This document shows positions 24,676 through 32,039 of a stretch of 36,519 bases of DNA, in pieces. This stretch comes from a virus, in the IMG/VR virus record IMGVR_UViG_3300036781_000839, positions 1 to 36,519 of that record; one strand, 5' to 3'. The notes beneath the pieces were generated by a model that saw only the letters and a list, made by a program, of their open reading frames with translations, did no database searches and had not been told where the DNA came from. The translations under genes were made by a program, and so were the position numbers. Position 1 is the first letter of the stretch, and the number at the start of each line of letters is the position of its first letter.

Positions 24676-25017
24676 TCACGGCGAGACTGCCTTCTGCACG
24701 GCGGCGCCAATCCGGGCGGTCGTAGCTCGATCCGCGTTGCACCGGTTGAGGGTTCCGCGCCAGTCTTCGCTCCAGCTGACGGCATCGAGAAGACACCAGC
24801 CGGGAGCGCCATCCGCAGCGCGGCACCGTTGTGGCGGCGGTGCGGGAGCTTCAATCGCATCCGTCAGCTCGGCCGGCATCGGTGCATACGTCACTGCGGC
24901 GACCGACAGGACCGTTGTCTTGGTCGGTACGGGGCGGGGTTTCCGGCTCCCCGAACAGCCGACGAGCGACAGCAGGGCAAAGCACACCAGCCAGCGCAGC
25001 ACAGTCGGGGTTTTCAT
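24676..25017 (-). CDS. Rz1-like outer-membrane spanin lipoprotein
   Basis: 113 residues in a different frame from Rz, which it overlaps by 167 bases. The signal peptide MKTPTVLRWLVCFALL leads to the lipobox LVGC, with lipidation at Cys21 and Ser at +2, as expected for an outer-membrane lipoprotein. A Pro-rich patch (APAPPPQ) is typical of Rz1. It pairs with Rz to fuse the two membranes in the last step of lysis. Its ATG within the Rz frame is what makes the pair nested. Confidence 0.85.
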   Translation of the reverse strand: MKTPTVLRWLVCFALLSLVGCSGSRKPRPVPTKTTVLSVAAVTYAPMPAELTDAIEAPAPPPQRCRAADGAPGWCLLDAVSWSEDWRGTLNRCNADRATTARIGAAVQKAVSP

Positions 25018-25384
25018 TCGCGGCTTTCTCCAGGGCTTGCTTGCGCGTATCGCGCTCGATGTCGAGTTGTTTTTGAACAGCGGCACGCTGGGCTACGGCG
25101 TCCGAGGCGGTCTTCTTCGCCGTCGCAAGGTCCGCCTGCTGCTTGTCCAGGCGTTGCTTCACATCGGCCAGGGCGGCTTCATCCATCTGTGCCTGGCTCT
25201 GCCACAACGCGCTGTCGATGGCGGAATCGATGTACTTCGACTGGGCCGCCTCGTTGGTCGACCTGCCACCACCGAACCAACCGCTGACAAATACGAGTGC
25301 CAGAATCAGCGAGTAACCGAGCACGCGCTTGGTGGCGGCCGTCAGAGAGATTCCGCTCAGTTGGGCAGCGATCGTCACGGGCAC
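24851..25384 (-). CDS. Rz-like inner-membrane spanin
   Basis: 177 residues. One transmembrane segment near the N-terminus (YSLILALVFVSGWF, about 24-37) is followed by a long coiled coil (DEAALADVKQRLDKQQADLA onwards) in the periplasm, the classic Rz layout. The GTG start overlaps the lysozyme stop and AGGCGG lies just before it. The last 40 residues lie over the Rz1 reading frame and are Pro/Arg/Asp-rich. Confidence 0.87.
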   Translation of the reverse strand: MPVTIAAQLSGISLTAATKRVLGYSLILALVFVSGWFGGGRSTNEAAQSKYIDSAIDSALWQSQAQMDEAALADVKQRLDKQQADLATAKKTASDAVAQRAAVQKQLDIERDTRKQALEKAANENPDCAALAGVLCPAVARRLFGEPETPPRTDQDNGPVGRRSDVCTDAGRADGCD

Positions 25385-26079
25385 ACCGCCTGTCCGGCCC
25401 AGCCAGCAGCGGCATAAGGGGACTGCAGGGTGAGCAGGATGCGCGATGGATAGGCGCGGTTCTCGGCCCGCGCCCAGGAAGCGCGCTGGGTTTGTCGATC
25501 AACGTGACCCCACCAGCGCGAGGGGTCACACCCAGACACATGCGAGCAGAGGGCGCGGTCGCGATTCAGCCAACCGGCTCCGCCGTTGTACGCCGAGAGA
25601 GTCATCGCCCAGTGGTCACAGTCGCCGCGCGCACCCGTGATGCCTGAGTACAAACGGTAGTCGTATCGCACCAGTGCGCGAATGGCCCAGCGCGGGTCGT
25701 ACGGATCGGACGGCCCCAATTCCGGATACCACCGCGCCATGTCTGTTGCGGTGTCCGTTGTGAACTGGGCAAGGCCAGCTGCATAGGGGCTTCGAGCATT
25801 CGAGCGCCAGGCGCTCTCCTGCTCGATCTGGGCGCCGAAGGCGGATACGGGCGCATTGATGCCCCATACGGCATGGGCCTCCCGCTGCACTGTGCGCTGC
25901 CACGCTTCGGCGGCTGGTGACGGGATGCTTGTGGCGTGGGCTGCATTCAATGCCCCCAAGCCAATGGCGATGGCAACAAGCCAAACCAGAAATGCGCGGA
26001 TAAGGCTGCCCTGGGCAACGAGGCGCCCCTGCCAGCGAGCGAGCAGCAGGGCTATCGCCAGGAGGCTATAGGCCCACAT
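25375..26079 (-). CDS. SLT-type phage lysozyme (lytic transglycosylase)
   Basis: 234 residues. Two hydrophobic stretches (about 3-14 and 28-46) end in AAHA, so it may be a signal-arrest-release or secreted enzyme. The catalytic domain has QIEQESAWR with likely catalytic Glu88, YAAGLAQFT, and SAYNGGAGWLN, all lytic transglycosylase marks. It cuts peptidoglycan between MurNAc and GlcNAc. The ATG overlaps the holin stop (TGATG), consistent with coordinated lysis expression. Confidence 0.9.
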   Translation of the reverse strand: MWAYSLLAIALLLARWQGRLVAQGSLIRAFLVWLVAIAIGLGALNAAHATSIPSPAAEAWQRTVQREAHAVWGINAPVSAFGAQIEQESAWRSNARSPYAAGLAQFTTDTATDMARWYPELGPSDPYDPRWAIRALVRYDYRLYSGITGARGDCDHWAMTLSAYNGGAGWLNRDRALCSHVSGCDPSRWWGHVDRQTQRASWARAENRAYPSRILLTLQSPYAAAGWAGQAVCP

Positions 26080-26423
26080 CACAGGCCCAGCCCTACGGCG
26101 AGCATTGCACCCGCCATGATCAGCGCCCGACCGATGGTCAGGGCGGCGGAGATGACCGGCACTTCGCGCAGCCGCTCGGGTACTGCATGAATCAGGGTGA
26201 TCTTTGCCAAGTGGTAGCCGACGATGGCGGCGAGCATCTGCTGCCCGAATTTCAGCGTCAGCACTCCCGCCGCCTGGGGCGAGATAAAGGTGACGATGGC
26301 CAGCAGCACCAGGGCTGCGACCCACCAACGCCAGACGCGAGTGATCCCGGTCAGGCCAAACGATCTAAGGCGAGCTGCTACCCATGCGGTAACGGCATCG
26401 CGGATGTGCGACGTAAACGACAT
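26079..26423 (-). CDS. Holin-like membrane protein
   Basis: 114 residues with three hydrophobic segments: about 31-48 (RWWVAALVLLAIVTFI), 60-75 (QQMLAAIVGYHLAKI) and 93-112 (AALTIGRALIMAGAMLAVGL). Position directly before the lysozyme and three membrane spans fit a class I holin or the putative-holin family of Mu-like phages. GGGGAG lies 7-12 nt before the ATG. It is the first gene after the late dyad copy C. Confidence 0.8.
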   Translation of the reverse strand: MSFTSHIRDAVTAWVAARLRSFGLTGITRVWRWWVAALVLLAIVTFISPQAAGVLTLKFGQQMLAAIVGYHLAKITLIHAVPERLREVPVISAALTIGRALIMAGAMLAVGLGL

Positions 26424-26489
26424 AGCGGCTCCCCGTAGGTCACATGACCCCGTGTGCCGTCAGATTCGTCTATCGCGCGTGTGAGCTGA

Positions 26490-26506
26490 TATTCAAGCCC
26501 TTGTTA
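26490..26506 (-). promoter_or_regulatory. Putative late operator/promoter, copy C (before lysis genes)
   Basis: The minus strand reads TAACAAGGGCTTGAATA, sharing 15 of 17 bases with copies A and B. It lies immediately downstream of the terminator that ends the early/middle block and 66 nt before the holin ATG. Mu's Plys late promoter is in the same place. Activation by the Mor/C-family protein encoded 500 bases upstream is an inference. Confidence 0.65.
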
Positions 26507-26536
26507 GCAAAAGCCCCGCACATGGCGGGGCTTTGC
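26507..26536 (-). terminator. Terminator ending the early/middle transcript
   Basis: A hairpin with a 7-bp GC stem (GCCCCGC/GCGGGGC) extended by A/T pairs, with TTTT on the minus strand. It begins 25 bases after the lipoprotein stop. It looks usable in both directions, and it separates the Mor operon from the lysis operon. Confidence 0.8.
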
Positions 26537-26561
26537 AGGTACCGTCTAAGGTCCTAAGCGA

Positions 26562-27017
26562 TTAAAAGCGCTTTACACCGGTCGACCCGTTAGGCTCGAT
26601 ATCACAGATTCGCATACATGCGCTTTTGGCCACGGCGACTCCATCAGCGCCTACTTCGAAATAACAATGCTGGCCAGCTGCGTGCCAGTCTGCCGGAACG
26701 CTGTTCAAGGCACGGTTCTGGAGGACGACGGTGACCGTGGTTGCGGTCTTCCAGCCGACGGTTCGCTGGGTATCCATGTTCGGCTCGCCGACTTGATGGG
26801 AGACGCTGTTGATTTCCCCGGCGCCTGCTAGTTTCCCGAGTGAAGGGCACGAAGCTTGCAGCGCATCCTCTGCCTCTTTTGCCGCCTGATCGGCATCCAG
26901 CGACGCGATAGAGGCGATTACGCCGGCCCTTGCCAGCGGCGCGTCGTCGGCGGATGTGTCACAACCACCAGCCACCACAGCCACCATCAATACGCCCATC
27001 AAAGTAACGATCTTCAT
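26562..27017 (-). CDS. Lipoprotein encoded directly after the Mor/C activator
   Basis: 151 residues. The signal peptide MKIVTLMGVLMVAVV is followed by the lipobox AGGC, giving lipidation at Cys19. Asp at +2 predicts inner-membrane retention by the E. coli rule. The mature part begins Asp/Ala-rich, then has a beta-like section (TTVTVVLQNRALNSV) and three more Cys (QHCYF, SACMRICD). GAGGGG precedes the ATG. It starts 3 bases after the activator stop, so it belongs to that operon and is expressed before lysis. A superinfection-exclusion role is possible but not shown. Confidence 0.8.
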   Translation of the reverse strand: MKIVTLMGVLMVAVVAGGCDTSADDAPLARAGVIASIASLDADQAAKEAEDALQASCPSLGKLAGAGEINSVSHQVGEPNMDTQRTVGWKTATTVTVVLQNRALNSVPADWHAAGQHCYFEVGADGVAVAKSACMRICDIEPNGSTGVKRF

Positions 27018-27020
27018 CCG

Positions 27021-27467
27021 TTAACCCCTCTCTCCGAAGCCAAAGAGATCCGGGCCACTACGGCGGCGGATCTCCCTCTGTGCGGCAAGGATCGTATAAA
27101 TCCGCTGCGGTGTCAGCTTGTACTTGTTGACCAGCTGCTCAATCGGGCACCCCTGGTCGAAGTGCTCCGTGGCGATCTCGATATCGCGCAGTGCGCGTTT
27201 GAGCACCTCGCCCTTGGGCCAGTAAACGATGTGACCACCCAGCTCATCGATTGCGCTCATGACGACCTCGGGAGACAGGTCAGCAGCGCGCTCCGGTCCC
27301 AAATGCTTATTGAGGACCCATTTCACCGCCTTTAAAAGCTTCCCCACATTGCCCTCCCAGTGGTGGGCTTTGAGCTGCTTGAGGCTGTCGATGACCTTGT
27401 CGGCATCGAGCTGGCCGTCGTCACCGAACATGTCGGCGGTATCAATGCTGGTCTTTTCGTCCTTCAT
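27021..27467 (-). CDS. mor: Mor/C-family transcription activator
   Basis: 148 residues. The Mor family core is clear: GGHIVYWPKG (77-86) is the conserved loop and beta strand of the dimer, and the C-terminal helix-turn-helix is CPIEQLVNKYKLTPQRIYTI (107-126). In Mu, Mor activates the middle promoter and its relative C the late promoters; only one family member is visible here. It lies last but one in the early block, directly before the terminator and the first late dyad, so it is the best candidate regulator of those sites. Start ATG 27467 overlaps the previous stop. Confidence 0.92.
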   Translation of the reverse strand: MKDEKTSIDTADMFGDDGQLDADKVIDSLKQLKAHHWEGNVGKLLKAVKWVLNKHLGPERAADLSPEVVMSAIDELGGHIVYWPKGEVLKRALRDIEIATEHFDQGCPIEQLVNKYKLTPQRIYTILAAQREIRRRSGPDLFGFGERG

Positions 27468-28069
27468 GGGGTCCTCGCGTATTTGGCCCGTGCAGCGGAC
27501 TGGCGCTCGTCTCGTTCTTCCTTGCTGATGGCACCGTATTCGTACTGCTTCTCCAGCCACGCCAGATCCCGCTTGAGCGGATCTTCGGGTGGCTGCGGCG
27601 GGCTGATGCCCGTGCCGGTGCCCACGCGGTGATGGCCGGCACGACGTTCCACCTCGCCCTTGCGTTCAGCGTGGGCGGCTGGCTGATCGGCCAGCGCGTA
27701 GACGACCTTCCGCAGGTAGTTGTGGTTGCCCAAGGGCAGATTGAGGTCGGCGCGATTGTTGAGCATCTGTTCCATGCCTGCGGCCCACATCGCCGGAGTG
27801 GCAGCGCGTCGCATGCCGCTGCGTTCATCGGCGCACACCTGGGCAGCATTCACCAGTTCCTCCAGCTCGGCCAGGACCGCAGCGGCCTTTGTCAGGCGCA
27901 GCGTGGTCTTGGCCGGCTTGAACAGCCGCAGGTAGGCAAGCGCCGCTCGGGCCACAATCGGCTCCATCTCAGCGACCACGAGTGCCAGGCGCTTTGCGTC
28001 CCCCTCAACCAGCCCTGCCTCGATGGGAAAGGCCGTACTGCAGGCGGGACATGTCACGTTGATGCCCAT
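27464..28069 (-). CDS. Conserved phage protein with N-terminal CPAC motif
   Basis: 201 residues. It starts MGINVTCPACSTAFPIEAGL, a half zinc-ribbon, then a helical part with RAALAYLRLFKPAKTTLRL and later NLPLGNHNYLRKVVYALAD, which resembles conserved hypothetical proteins in Mu-like phages of Burkholderia and Pseudomonas. A charged C-terminus (DLAWLEKQYEYGAISKEER) ends it. The family function is not known to me. It lies between GemA-region genes and Mor and overlaps both neighbours. Confidence 0.8.
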   Translation of the reverse strand: MGINVTCPACSTAFPIEAGLVEGDAKRLALVVAEMEPIVARAALAYLRLFKPAKTTLRLTKAAAVLAELEELVNAAQVCADERSGMRRAATPAMWAAGMEQMLNNRADLNLPLGNHNYLRKVVYALADQPAAHAERKGEVERRAGHHRVGTGTGISPPQPPEDPLKRDLAWLEKQYEYGAISKEERDERQSAARAKYARTP

Positions 28070-28070
28070 A

Positions 28071-28313
28071 TCAGTGCCGCACACCCTGCTCGTTGGCCTC
28101 GATCTGTGCGTGGCTGATATCAATCACGCCCCGCATGTCTTCCCAAAGCTTGTTGGCGGCGTCCTTGCCGAGCCTGGCTGTCACGACGCCCAAGGCGCCA
28201 CTGATGACCAAGGCACTGAGCAGCAGCATCTCCTGTTCCGAATGAGCGATATCGCGGATCTCGCGGTTCACGGCGCTCGATAGGCGCCTTCCCTGTAGCG
28301 TGGCCTTGTCCAT
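28071..28313 (-). CDS. Small helical protein, unknown
   Basis: 80 residues: a charged N-terminus (MDKATLQGRRLSSAVNREIR), then one hydrophobic helix (EMLLLSALVISGALGVVTA, about 30-48) that could lie in the membrane, then an amphipathic C-terminus. The ATG at 28313 gives a plausible protein; longer forms run into GemA. No family recognised. Confidence 0.6.
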   Translation of the reverse strand: MDKATLQGRRLSSAVNREIRDIAHSEQEMLLLSALVISGALGVVTARLGKDAANKLWEDMRGVIDISHAQIEANEQGVRH

Positions 28314-28323
28314 CCCATCCCGG

Positions 28324-28938
28324 TCAACCACGGGCCACCGCCTGCTGCGCCAAGTAGTCAAGCACCAGACGTAGCGACTCGCGGTGCCGCCGCCAGTGCG
28401 GGCGCAACGGGCGCAACATTTCCACCACACGTTCTGGCGCCCAGCCCAGCCGCTTCAGCTCCTGGTCGACGGCCCCACTTAGGACCCGCTTTTCCTGTTC
28501 CACAGAAAGGGCAGCAATGATTGCGCGCAGCTGCGCGTCCTGGCGTACCCACGTAATTTTGGCTATGCCCGTCTGCTGTTTCGCAATGGCATCGGCATAC
28601 GACCACGGCAACGCCATGTCCGCCAGCAAAGCCTCAATCTTGGTGATCATCTCGGGCATGCCACTAAAATTATTCGGCTTGCCGGGATATTTGCCGGGCT
28701 TACCCTTGCTCATGGGTTTGGTGGCGCCCAGGCGGCGCATTTCCTCGATCAGGGCAGTTCGCTGCCTGCCATTGAGATCGGCTGCGCTTCGGACGGCATG
28801 GCCGTGTGCAGATGAGACGCGGGCTACCAGGTCACGGTAGGTATCCTCATCCATCTGGAGTTGCTGACGGGCGACGTGGATCGTGGCCAGCTGACCGCGG
28901 CGCATCGCGCTTCCTTTATCGATAGACATGGTTGTCAC
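28324..28938 (-). CDS. gemA: GemA-like regulatory protein (Mu gp16, DUF1018)
   Basis: 204 residues. RRGQLATIHVARQQLQMDED with YRDLVARVSS is the GemA signature, followed by LNGRQRTALIEEMRRLG. Mu GemA changes host gyrase/ligase expression and DNA supercoiling. A GTG at 28938 overlaps the previous stop and has GGAGGG 7-12 nt upstream, so it is preferred to the ATG at 28929, which has no such site. The C-terminus is basic and helical. Confidence 0.9.
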   Translation of the reverse strand: MTTMSIDKGSAMRRGQLATIHVARQQLQMDEDTYRDLVARVSSAHGHAVRSAADLNGRQRTALIEEMRRLGATKPMSKGKPGKYPGKPNNFSGMPEMITKIEALLADMALPWSYADAIAKQQTGIAKITWVRQDAQLRAIIAALSVEQEKRVLSGAVDQELKRLGWAPERVVEMLRPLRPHWRRHRESLRLVLDYLAQQAVARG

Positions 28939-29198
28939 TGCGGACCCTCCAGTCGCAGCACCTTTCGCTGCTTGGGCTCGGGGTCGGGAAGGCGAACCTG
29001 GTCATCACGCACTGTCGCCAGATGCACGTCGACCTGCTTCCCGGCCGTGTAACGGCGCTCGTAGGTCCCTGCGTAAAATTCCTCGCATTCGATAGCCTGG
29101 CCCAAAAGCTGCACCAGCTTCATCCCAGCAGTAACGGGCATGAGGAAGGTCTGAAAGCCGATGGTGATTACGCAGAGGGGGCCTTTCTTCGGCTTCAT
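28935..29198 (-). CDS. Small early protein, unknown
   Basis: 87 residues, with a hydrophobic middle (MPVTAGMKLVQLLGQAIEC), then EEFYAGTYERRYTAGKQVDV and a basic end. No family recognised. It overlaps both DUF2786 (ATGA) and GemA (GTGA), so translation is coupled and it is surely a real gene, although the function is open. Confidence 0.72.
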   Translation of the reverse strand: MKPKKGPLCVITIGFQTFLMPVTAGMKLVQLLGQAIECEEFYAGTYERRYTAGKQVDVHLATVRDDQVRLPDPEPKQRKVLRLEGPQ

Positions 29199-29878
29199 GC
29201 GTGATGCTCCAGCCCAGCTGGCTGTGCCCCGCGAATACCCGACCGAAGCTCTGCATTCTCTCCGGCGAGAAACCCAGCCTGACGATCGCTTACTGTGCTA
29301 ACACCTTTCCGGCTCAAGTCACGGCCTGCGCTCAACTCGGTTTCTGGATGGTTCAAGGCGATCGCTTGCTTCAGAAGCGACTTCTTGTCCTCGGTAATCT
29401 CTGCTGCAGGGAATAGACGACGTACGGATTGCACCCAGCCCAACGCAAATTCTTCGCCCCGCGCGACCTTGTTAACGCGCTTGCGAATGCGTGCTGTGTG
29501 CTTCATCCGGTCGGCATCCATCTGGCGACGCAGCACGGTGAAGGCGTAGGCCGATATCTCACCGGCGGTACCGGCACCATAGAAACGGATCGACGTCTTC
29601 CGCGTGAACTGCGAAACCATCACGACCACATCGCAGCCAAACCCGTCCGCGACGACCGATGCCAGCCACATCACTGACCTCGGCACCATGGCGCCTCGCG
29701 CCATGGTCGGGGACTCAGCGTGCTTAATGTCTGCTGCCAGAGCATCCGTTTCGGAGAGGCCGTGTTCCGCCATCAAGGCCCTCGCTTGGCGCAAGGCTGC
29801 TGCCGATTCGTGCGGGTTAGATGACCCGGCAAGCCGCAGGCACGCCAGCACCTTGCGTAGTGCGCGGTCGCGGTTCAT
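29195..29878 (-). CDS. DUF2786 protein
   Basis: 227 residues. The N-terminal part MNRDRALRKVLACLRLAGSS with HESAAALRQARALMAEHGL is the DUF2786 signature, a short helical domain in many phages and plasmids. The C-terminal part has FYGAGTAGEISAYAFTVLRRQ and a basic RIRKRVNKVARGEEFALGW stretch. Function is unknown; a nucleic-acid role is likely from the charge. It begins at the ATG overlapping the previous stop. Confidence 0.85.
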   Translation of the reverse strand: MNRDRALRKVLACLRLAGSSNPHESAAALRQARALMAEHGLSETDALAADIKHAESPTMARGAMVPRSVMWLASVVADGFGCDVVVMVSQFTRKTSIRFYGAGTAGEISAYAFTVLRRQMDADRMKHTARIRKRVNKVARGEEFALGWVQSVRRLFPAAEITEDKKSLLKQAIALNHPETELSAGRDLSRKGVSTVSDRQAGFLAGENAELRSGIRGAQPAGLEHHA

Positions 29879-30309
29879 GCGGCCACCGTCGACATAGCGG
29901 TAGGCTCTGGCGCGTTCTCGACAACCGACGTCCACGCGTAGACCCGCCCGGGTACGCGGACGTCGTCGGTCCCGGAGAGTGTCCATGTCGGCGGCTGGCC
30001 CGGGCTGTTGCGCCGGTAGGCCATGAACACCTGGCGATCGCCGTCGCCGTCGATGCAGCACACCATGACGTCGGTAATCGGTCGCGGGGACATGACGCCA
30101 ATCGGCTTCCACGGACCCATCAGATCCGGCAGCCACTCGCGCTTTCCATCGGCGTGCAGAATGCTCCACTTAGCGCCTTTGCCCAGGACGCCCGCGAAGA
30201 TATGCGTGGCCCGCAGCACCTCGTCGCGGCGGTCTACCTCGAACTGGACCATATTCCTCCAGGCGCCGCTGGTGTTGAGCTGCAGCATCAGCTTTGTCTC
30301 TTTGTTCAT
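29875..30309 (-). CDS. Early-region protein, unknown
   Basis: 144 residues, beta-rich with GAKWSILHADGKREWLPDL and VFMAYRRNSPGQPPTWTL. No family recognised. ATG 30309 is chosen because GAGAGGTG stands 6-13 nt before it; an extension up to 30360 is possible but lacks such a site. It overlaps DUF2786 by four bases. Confidence 0.68.
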   Translation of the reverse strand: MNKETKLMLQLNTSGAWRNMVQFEVDRRDEVLRATHIFAGVLGKGAKWSILHADGKREWLPDLMGPWKPIGVMSPRPITDVMVCCIDGDGDRQVFMAYRRNSPGQPPTWTLSGTDDVRVPGRVYAWTSVVENAPEPTAMSTVAA

Positions 30310-30362
30310 CGCTTCACCTCTCGGGTTGACGTTGAAATTCATATGCGCAGGCCTGCCCACGA

Positions 30363-30983
30363 TCAGATCCCCGCGAGATCGAGGCTGATGGGCTGGTACT
30401 TGCCATTGCTGTCGCGTTCGTAGACGCGGATATAGCTCTTCGACCCGACAACCTGTACGGCATCGCTAATGGCGTCCATGGCCTGCAGCCAGCGCACATC
30501 CTTGATGTCGTAACGACGCAGCGCCAGGATGCTGCCGGTTCGGATCTTGCCGGCCGCATCGACGCGGAAGGCGTCTTGCACGATGACCACGATTTCCGCG
30601 CGGGCGCCGTTCGTCCAGTCGGCCACGCAGATATCGATCAGTTCCTTCGCCGCCTGCAGGCGCTCATCGAAAGCGATGGTTTCCTGCATCGCCCGGATGA
30701 CCTTATAGCGGCCATCGAAGCTGAGCAGCTGGACGTTACCTTTCTCGCCGCCCAGGGAGACGTTGTACTGCTCAGCACTCAGCGATACGAACGCCGCGAT
30801 GTCGGCATAGGCCTGGGACTTGAATGCCCGGAGGCGCTCTTGTTCTTCCAACGCCTTGGCAACGATCTCGCCCACGAGCGCGTCGCGGGCCTGGTCGATG
30901 GGCTTGATCTTGCTCTCAGGGATCAGATGGCCCTGGGCATTTGTGCGGTAGCCCGTCGGGGCATTAGCCGAGGTCGATGACAT
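30363..30983 (-). CDS. DUF3164 protein
   Basis: 206 residues of the DUF3164 family, conserved in the early region of Mu-like phages. Seen: GYRTNAQGHLIPESKIKPID near the start, LGGEKGNVQLLSFDGRYKV in the middle, and the C-terminal IRTGSILALRRYDIKD. Function is not established; some Mu early proteins of this set affect host growth. Start is ATG 30983, with the end of the previous gene overlapping it. Confidence 0.87.
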   Translation of the reverse strand: MSSTSANAPTGYRTNAQGHLIPESKIKPIDQARDALVGEIVAKALEEQERLRAFKSQAYADIAAFVSLSAEQYNVSLGGEKGNVQLLSFDGRYKVIRAMQETIAFDERLQAAKELIDICVADWTNGARAEIVVIVQDAFRVDAAGKIRTGSILALRRYDIKDVRWLQAMDAISDAVQVVGSKSYIRVYERDSNGKYQPISLDLAGI

Positions 30984-31152
30984 GGTCTTGGACTTCCTTC
31001 AGTTCTCTATGGATGGTGAGGATGGCGAGCGCTGCCAGGGTTTGTGCCTTGATTGCCGGTCTATCAGGCGACATAGGCGGGGAGTAGTCGCACACAAACT
31101 TCACAGCGTCCCCGTCACTGGTGATGGTGATGACGGCTTGTCCTTTGCTCAT
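30964..31152 (-). CDS. Small early protein, unknown
   Basis: 62 residues, beta strand then helices (VITITSDGDAVKFVCDYSPP then AQTLAALAILTIHRELKEV). No family recognised. The start ATG overlaps the previous stop, and the end overlaps DUF3164, so it is coupled on both sides. Confidence 0.65.
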   Translation of the reverse strand: MSKGQAVITITSDGDAVKFVCDYSPPMSPDRPAIKAQTLAALAILTIHRELKEVQDHVIDLG

Positions 31153-31799
31153 TCCGGGGCGCCGAGCAACATGAGCACACCGCTGTGCATGGCCTTACTT
31201 GCACGCGCGAAATGAGCCACCACAGCGGGATTAAGGGCCATACCGATGGCCCTTTCGAGGGTTTCATCGAGCAGCGCTGAAGTGCCACGAATGAAACCCA
31301 AGAGCTGCATTTCAGGCGAAGGCTGCGGGTCAGGCGTAGGTGCCCCGTTTGCCGCAGCGGTGGCGGCCTTCCCCGCCACAGCATTCGGACGCACCGGCTT
31401 AACGGAGGCAGCGACATCGGCGACGGGTTCGGCGGTTTCGAGCGTAGCGGTGGCATCGGCAACCACCTGTTCGAGCTTCGGTGGTGGCGGTGCCAAGCGA
31501 TACGCCAGTTTGCCTTCGACCGTCTCGGCAAGGAATTCACCCGCGCGCTTTCGTTCGCCGCACAGCGTGTGGACGACATCAACGTTGGTGCCCGATGGGA
31601 GATAGCCCTGGATCTGGTCGACAGTCATGGGCGCCTCAGCGTCGCGAAGCACAACGCGGATTCGATCAATGAGAGGTATGGTCACGTTTGATCCTTGTGG
31701 GTAAGCCGGACCGAAAGCGGTGCGGAGAATGTGATGGGTGGTGTTCCGGTGGCGCTCGATGAGCCACGGCGGCAGGTCGTTGTCGTCAACTTCCGGCAT
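31149..31799 (-). CDS. Two-domain early protein with winged-helix-like N-terminus
   Basis: 216 residues. The N-terminal part has a region that looks like a winged helix (IPLIDRIRVVLRDAEAPM through DQIQGYLPSGTNVDVVHTLC and FLAETVEGKLAYRLA). A low-complexity linker rich in Ala and Pro (KPVRPNAVAGKAAT and following) leads to a C-terminal helical domain (LLDETLERAIGMALNPAVVA). The ATG at 31799 is inside the end of the upstream gene; a TTG at 31832 is a weaker choice. A DNA-binding regulator is likely but unproven. Confidence 0.7.
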   Translation of the reverse strand: MPEVDDNDLPPWLIERHRNTTHHILRTAFGPAYPQGSNVTIPLIDRIRVVLRDAEAPMTVDQIQGYLPSGTNVDVVHTLCGERKRAGEFLAETVEGKLAYRLAPPPPKLEQVVADATATLETAEPVADVAASVKPVRPNAVAGKAATAAANGAPTPDPQPSPEMQLLGFIRGTSALLDETLERAIGMALNPAVVAHFARASKAMHSGVLMLLGAPE

Positions 31800-32016
31800 A
31801 GCTGGCGTGGTCGGCTTGCGTGACCCATGCAACGACCGCTGCCGTGGCGCGGGCGGGCTCTATGCCCTGGAAGATGCGGCGACGCAGGCGTGCTTCCGCC
31901 TGTGCCAACACCGTGCTATCGCACTTGCCGCGCAGCTGGCGGCGCAGGTTCTCGACGGCGGATTCGGCGACGGGCGGCGTGGCCCGCAGGGAACGAAACA
32001 GTTCGATGACTTTCAT
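31786..32016 (-). CDS. Small basic early protein, unknown
   Basis: 76 residues, Arg/Ala-rich and helical (MKVIELFRSLRATPPVAESA, AEARLRRRIFQG). No recognised family. ATG 32016 has CGAGGAG 6-12 nt upstream. The last residues overlap the start of the next gene. Confidence 0.65.
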   Translation of the reverse strand: MKVIELFRSLRATPPVAESAVENLRRQLRGKCDSTVLAQAEARLRRRIFQGIEPARATAAVVAWVTQADHASYAGS

Positions 32017-32039
32017 GGAAACTCCTCGGTGAAGGCGGC

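Noticed and set aside
27464-28069. Com-like zinc-finger regulator
   Set aside because: The CPAC motif suggested Com, but the protein is about 200 residues with only one CxxC pair and lies far from the methyltransferase.
29463-29480. A partial match to the late dyad (CTTGTTA within DUF2786)
   Set aside because: It has only one arm and lies inside a coding region, so it is not counted as a fourth copy.
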